From assembly GCA_938015405.1 (NCBI GenBank), contig CALLPZ010000472.1:1-11065 (forward strand): a DNA stretch of 11,065 bases. The letters are read 5' to 3'. A program made the position numbers and the translations under genes. Shown in pieces: positions 1 through 5,722 of the stretch (the stretch's first letter is position 1; the number at the start of each line of letters is the position of its first letter). Origin of the DNA: an uncultured Pseudanabaenaceae cyanobacterium (GTDB lineage Bacteria; Cyanobacteriota; Cyanobacteriia; PCC-9006; JAAUQQ01). The notes below the pieces were generated by a model that searched no databases, had not been told where the DNA came from, and was given only the letters and a program-made list of their open reading frames with translations.

Positions 1-766
1 CGGCAGCGAAGCCGCAGGCGCTAGCCTCGCTGCCGCTGCCGGCAAGGCCCTCAAACCCACCGTCCTAGAACTGGGGGGCAGCGATCCTTTTATCGTTACC
101 GACAGCGCAGACCTCGAAGCGGCTATAACCACAGCGGTCACAGCCCGCATGTTGAACAACGGCCAAACCTGCATTGCCGCCAAGCGCTTTATCCTGCTGG
201 ACTCCATTGCTGGGGAATTCACAAAACAGTTCACTGCAAAATGTGCAGCCCTCAAGCTCGGTGACCCCATGTCGCCTGACGTAGATCTTGGCCCCCTAGC
301 AACGCCACAGATTCTGAAAGAACTGGATCAACAGGTACAGGCTTGCATCGCTGCTGGTGCCAAGCTCGTCCTAGGGGGGCATCAAAGTGAGTTGTCTAGC
401 GAACTTTCCACCGGTAACTTCTACCCTGCAACGATCCTCAGCGACTTACCCGCAGGCTGTTCAGCCTACGAAGAGGAGTTCTTTGGCCCCGTGGCGCTGT
501 TGTTCACGGTTAAAGACCTGGACAGCGCGATCTCCCTGGCCAACTTCACCCCCTTCGGCTTAGGGGCCAGCGCCTGGACCAACAACCCCACCGAACAAGA
601 ACGCTTCATCAACGAACTTGAAGCCGGCGCCGTCTTTATCAACGGCATGGTCAAATCCGACCCACGCATGCCCTTTGGAGGGATCAAACGCTCCGGCTAC
701 GGCCGCGAACTGGCCGGTCCCGGCATCCGCAGCTTCACCAACGCCAAAACCGTCTGGGTCAAATAG
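1..766 (+). CDS. gabD: Succinate-semialdehyde dehydrogenase (NAD(P)-dependent aldehyde dehydrogenase family), 5'-truncated by window
   Basis: This is the C-terminal part of an aldehyde dehydrogenase of the succinate-semialdehyde dehydrogenase type, which oxidises succinic semialdehyde to succinate in the cytoplasm. The frame is open from base 2 and ends at TAG 764-766, so the start lies outside the window. Visible landmarks are LELGGSDP with the catalytic base Glu (codon 68-70), NGQTCIAAKR with the nucleophilic Cys (codon 170-172), EEFFGPV (cofactor-binding region), and the C-terminal block FGGIKRSGYGREL ending in KTVWVK. The C-terminus looks full length for the family. The next gene encodes a 2-oxoglutarate decarboxylase-like enzyme whose product would be this enzyme's substrate. 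That pairing is known from Synechococcus sp. PCC 7002 and supports succinic semialdehyde over other aldehydes. The stop codon coincides with the end of a MITE-like element. The family is certain; the substrate is inferred from motifs and neighbour. Confidence 0.9.
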   Translation, partial: GSEAAGASLAAAAGKALKPTVLELGGSDPFIVTDSADLEAAITTAVTARMLNNGQTCIAAKRFILLDSIAGEFTKQFTAKCAALKLGDPMSPDVDLGPLATPQILKELDQQVQACIAAGAKLVLGGHQSELSSELSTGNFYPATILSDLPAGCSAYEEEFFGPVALLFTVKDLDSAISLANFTPFGLGASAWTNNPTEQERFINELEAGAVFINGMVKSDPRMPFGGIKRSGYGRELAGPGIRSFTNAKTVWVK

Positions 767-910
767 ACCCCTTGCACGAATGCAAATCTGCCCCCAGCCC
801 CTTGCCCCCAATTCTGGGGGAAGGGGAGCCTGAAATTCTCTCTCATAAGTTTGGGAGAAGGCTAAAGGAAAACGATGGGGAGAGGGCCAGAGATTTGTAC
901 AAGCGGTCCA
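764..910 (-). mobile_element. MITE-like element, copy A (degenerate terminal repeats, TA ends)
   Basis: This 147-bp non-coding element is a diverged inverted copy of the one at 6507-6642. It begins TAGACCCCTTGCACGAATG and ends CAAGCGGTCCA, so its termini are imperfect inverted repeats of consensus TAGACCTCTTG. Read on the minus strand, it shares with copy B the blocks GGCCCTCTCCC and AGGCTCCCCTTCCC, then G-rich AAGGGG/GGGGGC tracts and GCATTCG next to the terminal repeat. It has no transposase. TA at the termini suggests mobilisation by an IS630/Tc1-mariner type transposase (inference). Its first three bases are the stop codon of the upstream dehydrogenase. It fills much of the gap before the decarboxylase gene. 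Confidence 0.75.
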
Positions 911-1006
911 ATGAAGCAAATAGTTGCACAAGCACTCAAACCCCAACAATGAAGACTGAGCCCCCTAATCATCACTGAAGCAACCCAAACCCTTAGCGAG
1001 GGTGAC

Positions 1007-1034
1007 CCGTCAGGGACGGCTTCCGTCCCTACGG
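1007..1034 (+). other. Strong hairpin in the leader of the decarboxylase gene
   Basis: AGGGACGG (1012-1019) and CCGTCCCT (1023-1030) form a perfect 8-bp stem around a CTT loop. The stem extends by CCGT/ACGG (1007-1010 with 1031-1034) across one bulged C, giving 12 pairs. It lies about 90 bases upstream of the ATG at 1122. It is not directly followed by a T-run (TTGCTTTTCTG comes about 12 bases later), so it could be an attenuator, an mRNA-stability element or a dispersed repeat. Function is unknown. Confidence 0.5.
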
Positions 1035-1121
1035 CTGGCCATGTTGCTTTTCTGGGGGGAGAGTTCCCCACGGATTTGCGGCTCGGATCCCCAGCGCCAA
1101 AACCCAACCATTTCCCCATCC

Positions 1122-2759
1122 ATGAACACCGCCGAACTGCTGATTGCCTGCCTCGAAAACGAAGGCGTCGAATATATCTTCGGTCTCCCCGGAGAGGAAA
1201 ACCTCCACGTCATCGAGGCCCTCGAAGGCTCCACCATTCAATTCATCACCACCCGCCACGAACAAGGCGCAGCCTTTATGGCCGATGTCTATGGACGCCT
1301 CACTGGCAAAGCAGGCGTTTGCCTCTCCACCCTCGGCCCCGGCGCTACCAACCTCATGACTGGCGTGGCCGATGCCAATCTCGACGGTGCTCCCCTCATC
1401 GCCATCACTGGCCAAGTCGGCACCGATCGCATGCATATCGAGTCCCACCAATACCTCGATCTGGTCGCCATGTTCGCGCCGGTGACCAAATGGAACACCC
1501 AGATCGTTCGACCTGAGAATACGCCAGAGATCGTCCGCAAAGCCTTCAAAATCGCTCAATCCGAAAAGCCCGGAGCCGTCCATATTGATCTGCCCGAAAA
1601 TGTCGCGGCCATGGATGCTCCGGGTCGGCCCCTCCCCCTGGCTCGGCGAGAGCAGACTGTCGCTGCTGCAAGGGATTTGGAAGCCGCTGCAGATTTGATT
1701 GCTCAGGCAAAACATCCCTTGATCCTGGTGGGCAACGGTGCCATTCGGGCTAATGCCAGCGAGGCATTGACGGCCCTGGTGGATAAGCTGCAAATTCCAG
1801 TTGCCAATACATTTATGGGCAAGGGGGCTGTTTCTTTTGAGAATGCGCGATCGCTCTGGTCCGTCGGCCTCCAACAGCGCGACTTCGTTAACTGTGGTCT
1901 AGATCGAGCTGATCTCATTCTCACCGTAGGCTACGACCTAATCGAATATTCGCCCAAACGCTGGAATCCTGAAGGCACCTTACCCATCATCCACATTGCT
2001 GGAGAACCCGCCGAAATCGACAGCAGCTACATCCCCAAAGTCGAACTCGTCGGCGATATCTCCGCCACGCTGCTGGCTTTAAAGGAGCATTGCACCCTGC
2101 CCGCAGAGCCAGATGCCTATACCGCAACGCTGCGCGAATCCATGGTTGAGGAATATGAGCAATATGCCCAGGACGATGGTTTTCCCATTAAGCCCCAGAA
2201 AATTATCTACGACCTGCGCCAAGTGCTAGATCCTCAGGATATTCTCCTGTCCGATGTGGGGGCTCACAAAATGTGGATCGCCCGCCACTACCACTGCAAC
2301 CAGCCCAATACCTGTCTGATTTCCAATGGCTTTGCGGCCATGGGGATTGCCCTGCCGGGGGCGATCGCGGCCAAGATGGTCTACCCCGACCGTAAAATCG
2401 TCGCCGTCATGGGCGATGGCGGCTTTATGATGAATAGCCAAGAACTCGAAACCGCAGTGCGCCTCGGCATTCCCTTTGTTGCCCTGATCTTCCATGACGG
2501 TGGCTACGGCCTCATCGAATGGAAGCAAAATAACCACTTCGGCCATGCCTCCCAGATCAAGTTTGGCAACCCGGACTTTGTTAAATATGCCGAGAGCATG
2601 GGCGTTAAAGGCTTCCGCGTGGAATCTGCTGCAGCGCTAATTCCTACCCTGGAAGAGGCCCTCGCCTGGGATGGCCCCACCCTAATTGATTGCCCCGTGG
2701 ATTACGGTGAGAATTTGAAGTTTAGCGAGAAGGCTGGAAAGCTGGTTTGCCAGATTTAG
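1122..2759 (+). CDS. 2-oxoglutarate decarboxylase-like ThDP enzyme (acetolactate synthase superfamily)
   Basis: This 545-residue protein has the full thiamine-diphosphate enzyme architecture. The N-terminal PYR domain has the fold start YIFGLPGEEN and the ThDP-activating Glu47 in RHEQGAAF. A central domain spans about 190-325. The C-terminal PP domain carries GDGG at 431-434 and HDGGYG at 458-463, where Asp459 is the likely Mg ligand in place of the usual Asn. The ATG at 1122 is chosen because MNTAELLIACLENEGVEYIFG is the usual family start; the frame extends upstream to a GTG at 1002, but the added residues are not family-like. Such genes are often annotated ilvB, but the adjacent succinate-semialdehyde dehydrogenase points to the cyanobacterial 2-oxoglutarate decarboxylase, which makes succinic semialdehyde and CO2 and lets the TCA cycle close without 2-oxoglutarate dehydrogenase. 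The superfamily is certain. The exact substrate is inferred from context, with acetolactate synthase or another 2-oxoacid decarboxylase as alternatives. Confidence 0.88.
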   Translation: MNTAELLIACLENEGVEYIFGLPGEENLHVIEALEGSTIQFITTRHEQGAAFMADVYGRLTGKAGVCLSTLGPGATNLMTGVADANLDGAPLIAITGQVGTDRMHIESHQYLDLVAMFAPVTKWNTQIVRPENTPEIVRKAFKIAQSEKPGAVHIDLPENVAAMDAPGRPLPLARREQTVAAARDLEAAADLIAQAKHPLILVGNGAIRANASEALTALVDKLQIPVANTFMGKGAVSFENARSLWSVGLQQRDFVNCGLDRADLILTVGYDLIEYSPKRWNPEGTLPIIHIAGEPAEIDSSYIPKVELVGDISATLLALKEHCTLPAEPDAYTATLRESMVEEYEQYAQDDGFPIKPQKIIYDLRQVLDPQDILLSDVGAHKMWIARHYHCNQPNTCLISNGFAAMGIALPGAIAAKMVYPDRKIVAVMGDGGFMMNSQELETAVRLGIPFVALIFHDGGYGLIEWKQNNHFGHASQIKFGNPDFVKYAESMGVKGFRVESAAALIPTLEEALAWDGPTLIDCPVDYGENLKFSEKAGKLVCQI

Positions 2760-2785
2760 TCTGGGGTTCTCAGAAAGTCTTGCAA

Positions 2786-2823
2786 GTCCTAGAGGTCTTA
2801 ATCTCGTTATAGATCTCTAGGAC
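2786..2823 (+). terminator. Probable terminator after the decarboxylase gene
   Basis: GTCCTAGAG (2786-2794) pairs perfectly with CTCTAGGAC (2815-2823). Four further inner pairs, one of them G-T, give a 13-bp stem with a 12-base loop. It begins 27 bases after the decarboxylase stop codon and is followed by GGGTCTGTTTTG, so the T-run is short and offset. Position and stem strength support a transcript end. Confidence 0.55.
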
Positions 2824-3074
2824 GGGTCTGTTTTGAACTTGAAAGTAGCCCTGGAGAAATAATCTCTTGCTGAGCTATCAAATCTTGAAATTGTTGAAAA
2901 TTTGAATGCTTTGCATAATTTTTTACCTTCGCTCTCTGTTTGTCTTCTCTCGAATATAGAAATTTAAAGCACTATCTGAGCAGGTTGTATTTGGACTTTT
3001 GCTGAGCATGCTTCGCTTTCAGCCACTGAGGCTGGTGTTTAGCAATGAGATGAATATAAAATCTGTTTACTAGA

Positions 3075-3086
3075 AGTGAAATATCC
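3075..3086 (+). repeat. 12-bp direct repeat AGTGAAATATCC, copy 1
   Basis: AGTGAAATATCC recurs exactly at 3493-3504, just upstream of the spondin-RTX start codon. The two copies are 418 bases apart in the same orientation. The role is unknown; it may be a regulator-binding or promoter-associated motif. Confidence 0.4.
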
Positions 3087-3123
3087 CTGTAAATAAATAG
3101 CTTCAATCAGCTAGAGATACGTA

Positions 3124-3157
3124 GGACCAAAGCCTCAGCGATGTTGGGCTCTTGGCC
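3124..3157 (+). other. Hairpin in AT-rich region
   Basis: CCAA-AGCCT (3127-3135) pairs with GGGCT-c-TTGG (3146-3155) with one bulged C and one G-T pair. GG (3124-3125) and CC (3156-3157) can extend the stem across a bulged A. The loop is 10 bases. No T-run follows. It may be a leader structure or part of a non-coding RNA. Confidence 0.35.
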
Positions 3158-3308
3158 TCATGCCTCTCACTATCGCCTTTGAATACTATCAATTCTATCG
3201 ATGACAGCACTGTCTTAACAGTGTTAGTGCATCGTGAGTGGCTCTATTGATAAGGATCGAATCGAATAATTTGATCTTTGAATAGCTCCATTCTTGCCTT
3301 AGTTAATA

Positions 3309-3347
3309 AGGATATAAATTCCATCACTTGAATGGAATTTATATCCT
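3309..3347. repeat. Perfect 16-bp inverted repeat with 7-base loop
   Basis: AGGATATAAATTCCAT (3309-3324) and ATGGAATTTATATCCT (3332-3347) are exact reverse complements around the loop CACTTGA. It lies 165 bases upstream of the spondin-RTX start codon and is not followed by a T-run. It could be a cruciform or RNA hairpin, an attenuator, a dyad operator or a remnant of a small palindromic element. Confidence 0.6.
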
Positions 3348-3473
3348 CGAAGGCATTTCTAAAATCCATCGCTAGCCTACTAGGTGAGGAATGATTTCTT
3401 CTGCCCTAATTGGTGCGAATATCCTGCTCTAAATCATGAAGCGATGCTAGAGCGGGTGACTAGAGTCAGGCGT

Positions 3474-3489
3474 CGTGCATTCGTGCATT
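3474..3489 (+). repeat. Tandem 8-bp repeat CGTGCATT x2
   Basis: CGTGCATT occurs twice with no spacing at 3474-3481 and 3482-3489, in the immediate upstream region of the spondin-RTX gene. It may be a regulator-binding site; no regulator is identified. Confidence 0.4.
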
Positions 3490-3492
3490 TTT

Positions 3493-3504
3493 AGTGAAAT
3501 ATCC
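3493..3504 (+). repeat. 12-bp direct repeat AGTGAAATATCC, copy 2
   Basis: Exact second copy of the motif at 3075-3086. It ends 8 bases before the ATG at 3513, so it occupies the position where a Shine-Dalgarno sequence would be expected; none is visible. Confidence 0.4.
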
Positions 3505-3512
3505 TCTTCGTT

Positions 3513-4847
3513 ATGAACACCAAAAAGCTATCTGTTTCCGTTGAAAACCGTGCTCCCCAATCTGGTACTAATCTAACGCCTGTATGGGTAGGTTTCCATG
3601 ATGGAGGCTTCGATACCTATGACCGTAATGCCCCCTCTACAACTGGCTTAGAGCGCCTTGCGGAAGATGGCAACAATGCTGTCATTAGCCAAGAGTTTGC
3701 AAACAGTGGATTTGGCAATGTGGATGGAACCCTGGGTGGGGCTCCGATTGCGCCTGGTGCAACTGTGCGCGGACAATTCATGGTGGATGCCAGTCAGGGG
3801 CGTTACTTTAACTATGCATCCATGATTTTGCCAAGCAATGACACTTTCATTGCCAATGGCAACCCTCTATTGCGTGAGATTTTTGATGAACATGGTAATT
3901 TCATTGGTGCAGAATTCACGGTCTCTGGTGCTGAAGCTTTAGATGCAGGAACCGAAGTTAACGACGAAATTCCTGCGAACACGGCATTCTTTGGTCAAGC
4001 GATGCCTAACACTGGCGTTGATGAAAATGGCACGGTTCAGCTGGCGACTGGCTTCAATCCCGTAGGTGAGGGTGGCATTCTGGATGATCCCCGCTTTGCC
4101 AATGCAGATTACACAGCACCGGGTTATCAAGTGGCCCGAATTCGTGTTGCTAATTTGGTTGAGGGAACTGCTAAGCGCGATCGCCTAGTAGGCACGAGTG
4201 CCCGAGACGATATCTTTGGTGGCGAAGGCAATAACGTCCTAAGGGGTCGTGGCGGTGATGACCGCATCTATGCAGGGGCGGGTAATGACCGTATCTTTGC
4301 TGGCTCTGGCAATGACGTTGTGAATGCGGGTGGTGGCAATAACCGCATTTGGGGTGGCTCCGGCAATGACATTATCAATGCAGGCGGTGGCAATGACCGC
4401 ATTTGGGGTGGCTCTGGCGATGACATTATCAATGCTGGCGATGGTAATAACCGCGTTTTCGGTGGCAATGGCAATGATCGGATTACAACCGGTCGTGGCC
4501 GCGACTTGCTGGTTGGTGGACGGGGTAATGATGTGCTTAGCTCTGGTGCTGGCAATGACGTGCTTCGGGGCAATGGGGGTAACGATGTCTTTGATGCTGG
4601 TACAGGTCGTGACCAAGTTTTTGCGGGACGCGGCCACGATACGTTTGTCCTCAACGCTGGCGAAGGTCTGGTCGATATCTTCAACTACGGCGTTGGCGAT
4701 AGCATTGCCTTGGGCGAAGGTCTGAGCAGCGATGCAATTACCACCCATGTACGGGGAAGGAACACCATCATTAGCAGCGGTAGTGATGTCTTAGCTCGCC
4801 TGCGTGGTGTTCAAACCAGCGCTAGCGAACTGCACTTTGTGGCATAG
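3513..4847 (+). CDS. Spondin-N domain protein with C-terminal RTX calcium-binding repeats
   Basis: This 444-residue protein joins two recognisable modules. Residues about 5-200 match bacterial spondin-N domains: LTPVWVGFHDGGFD, GLERLAEDG, IAPG, MILPSNDTFIANG, FDEHGNF and DAGTEVNDE in the usual order. Residues 236-379 are 16 uninterrupted RTX nonapeptides of the form GGxGxDxuX, which fold into a calcium-loaded parallel beta-roll. The last 65 residues (DTFVLNAGEG to the end ELHFVA) resemble the tail typical of cyanobacterial RTX proteins. There is no N-terminal signal peptide, which fits type I secretion through a C-terminal signal (inference); no ABC exporter lies in the window. Likely location is the cell surface or medium, with a possible adhesion or matrix role, but no activity is demonstrated by motifs. 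Upstream lies a structured AT-rich region and downstream a terminator, so it is probably monocistronic. Confidence 0.9.
   Translation: MNTKKLSVSVENRAPQSGTNLTPVWVGFHDGGFDTYDRNAPSTTGLERLAEDGNNAVISQEFANSGFGNVDGTLGGAPIAPGATVRGQFMVDASQGRYFNYASMILPSNDTFIANGNPLLREIFDEHGNFIGAEFTVSGAEALDAGTEVNDEIPANTAFFGQAMPNTGVDENGTVQLATGFNPVGEGGILDDPRFANADYTAPGYQVARIRVANLVEGTAKRDRLVGTSARDDIFGGEGNNVLRGRGGDDRIYAGAGNDRIFAGSGNDVVNAGGGNNRIWGGSGNDIINAGGGNDRIWGGSGDDIINAGDGNNRVFGGNGNDRITTGRGRDLLVGGRGNDVLSSGAGNDVLRGNGGNDVFDAGTGRDQVFAGRGHDTFVLNAGEGLVDIFNYGVGDSIALGEGLSSDAITTHVRGRNTIISSGSDVLARLRGVQTSASELHFVA
4218..4649 (+). repeat. Array of 16 RTX nonapeptide repeats (27-bp units)
   Basis: Sixteen consecutive 9-residue units run from GGEGNNVLR to AGRGHDTFV. 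Units 5-6 (4326-4379) and 7-8 (4380-4433) are 54-bp near-identical blocks differing at 5 positions, so the array grew partly by recent two-unit duplication. In units 1, 5 and 9 the conserved Asp at position 6 is Asn (GNN), a four-unit spacing. Confidence 0.9.
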
Positions 4848-4907
4848 CTTTGTTGAGGCATAAAGCTGAGGCATAAAACGGCCTGAGCTTGGGCGAGTCT
4901 ACTCCTT

Positions 4908-4940
4908 AGGCGTCAGATGTTGTTGTGGCATCTGACGTTT
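4908..4940 (+). terminator. Probable Rho-independent terminator after the spondin-RTX gene
   Basis: CGTCAGATG (4911-4919) and CATCTGACG (4929-4937) form a perfect 9-bp stem with a 9-base loop. AGG/TTT can add three weaker pairs. TTTCCTC follows at once. It lies about 60 bases past the stop codon at 4847. Confidence 0.65.
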
Positions 4941-4990
4941 CCTCATTGTTGGGGAGACCTAGAGTTATCGGGCTCAGGTGCAGTTTCTCT

Positions 4991-5155
4991 GTCAGAATTT
5001 CTCAGTTAAGCGCCCTCGTCCATGAAATATGGGCTTGAATCTACGGTTTTAAGGTTTTCTTGGAGTTCTATGATTTGTCTAAAACTCTTATAGGGAGAGG
5101 GATTGAGCGTTGTCGAATCACGCTAAATTTCTTTTGTCAGAACTTCTCAGATAAG
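4991..5155 (+). repeat. Pair of 20-bp imperfect direct repeats upstream of the His-tail gene
   Basis: GTCAGAATTTCTCAGTTAAG (4991-5010) and GTCAGAACTTCTCAGATAAG (5136-5155) match at 18 of 20 positions in the same orientation, 145 bases apart. They lie in the 417-bp gap between the spondin-RTX gene and the gene at 5265. Each contains a small dyad (CAGAA...TTCTC). They may be operator sites for one regulator or the ends of a small repeat. Apart from these and the terminator at 4908-4940, nothing was recognised in the gap. Confidence 0.45.
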
Positions 5156-5264
5156 GTTCATCATCAATTCAGCAAAGCAATGCATTCTGTAGACATCGGA
5201 GAAAAGGAGACGGCTCCCACCTCCGGCAGTCAGAAATGACGCACTCTATTACAGAGACTTTGCC

Positions 5265-5543
5265 ATGACACTTATCACCCGTACCCTCCCCGCCTTACTT
5301 GCAGTCACTACGACTTTAGTCGCGACGAACGCGATCGCCGCAACTCCCTTCACTCAAGACGGCTTAATTAACGAAACCACTCTGGAAGCTCCCATCGAGC
5401 AAGAAGTGGATCAGCTGAAAATCGACAAAAAGCTGCTTAAGAAGTTTATCTTCGGCAAAAAGCTGAGCGACGATGATGGCCATCATGACCATCACCATGA
5501 CTATAAGCACCACCGACATGAGCGCAACAAGTCCTACTACTAA
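5265..5543 (+). CDS. Small exported protein with a His/Asp-rich C-terminal tail (unknown function)
   Basis: This 92-residue protein is not recognised as a named family. Residues 1-25 look like a Sec signal peptide: MTLITR, then a hydrophobic stretch to about 20, then cleavage after AIA (residues 23-25). The mature protein has an acidic part (residues about 29-50) and a short Lys-rich amphipathic segment (LKIDKKLLKKFIFGKKL, about 51-67). It ends in a 24-residue tail (69-92) with eight His, interspersed with Asp and Arg, and finishing SYY. Clustered His and Asp suggest binding of Zn, Ni, Cu or another divalent metal (inference). No Shine-Dalgarno is clear; the ATG at 5265 is chosen because it gives the signal peptide. 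It precedes another exported protein gene by 179 bases on the same strand, so co-expression is possible. HIP1 in the signal-peptide region argues for long residence in this genome. Confidence 0.7.
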   Translation: MTLITRTLPALLAVTTTLVATNAIAATPFTQDGLINETTLEAPIEQEVDQLKIDKKLLKKFIFGKKLSDDDGHHDHHHDYKHHRHERNKSYY

Positions 5544-5722
5544 GCAGAACCAGTATCGACGCAAGCAAACGTCTGAGACGAGTGCCTAAAGCAGGTATCG
5601 GGACCTTCTCTGTGTTCTATCGTCTCAAGCTGGACTTCACCAGAATAAAGAACAGCCTTAGAAAAAGCGTTGGGTTTTCCCTTCCCGACGTGCCCCCTAT
5701 ACATTGACTCAGCTCGTATCCC

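Larger units (their letters stand above)
2824..3512. other. AT-rich gene-free intergenic region with hairpins and short repeats
   Basis: About 690 bases hold no credible gene; the open frames in it are at most about 20 codons. The base composition is visibly more AT-rich than the flanking genes. It contains a hairpin at 3124-3157, overlapping small inverted repeats at 3199-3234 (for example CACTGT-CTTA-ACAGTG), a perfect 16-bp inverted repeat at 3309-3347, a 12-bp direct repeat at 3075-3086 and 3493-3504, and a tandem 8-mer at 3474-3489. It presumably includes the promoter and 5' UTR of the spondin-RTX gene. A small RNA is possible, but no known cyanobacterial sRNA motif is recognised. Confidence 0.6.

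Noticed and set aside
560..949. Minus-strand open frame of 129 codons over the dehydrogenase end and MITE A
   Set aside because: It overlaps conserved dehydrogenase sequence and the non-coding repeat; nothing in it resembles a protein family.
772..978. Plus-strand open frame of 68 codons after the dehydrogenase gene
   Set aside because: Most of it lies within MITE copy A, which is a non-coding repeat, and the translation is Pro/Ser-rich without family resemblance.
1076..1516. Plus-strand open frame of 146 codons overlapping the decarboxylase gene in another frame
   Set aside because: The translation is dominated by Arg, His, Pro and Ser, as expected for an out-of-frame reading of a GC-rich gene.
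1029..1874. Open frame of 281 codons on the minus strand antisense to the decarboxylase gene
   Set aside because: It is the antisense shadow of a clearly recognised ThDP enzyme; its translation has no recognisable domain and begins and ends arbitrarily.
2791..2798. AGAGGTCT as a MITE terminal repeat
   Set aside because: It is part of the terminator stem after the decarboxylase gene and lacks the flanking CA, the TA end and any element interior.
2906..3070. Very short open frames of about 17-21 codons in the AT-rich intergenic region
   Set aside because: There is no ribosome binding site, composition bias or recognisable sequence to support translation.
3477..3487. GCATTCGTGCA as a third MITE end
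   Set aside because: It matches the sub-terminal part of MITE copy A over 11 bases, but the adjoining terminal repeat GGTCTA and the rest of the element are absent, so chance is more likely.
4218..4649. Tandem 27-bp repeats resembling a CRISPR array
   Set aside because: The repeats are in-frame RTX nonapeptide codons with no spacers of constant length, and no cas gene is present.
4239..4748. Minus-strand open frames of 169 and 138 codons with repetitive Ile/Ala/Thr- or Pro/Ser-rich translations
   Set aside because: They are antisense to the RTX array, so the repetition simply mirrors the 27-bp repeat units.
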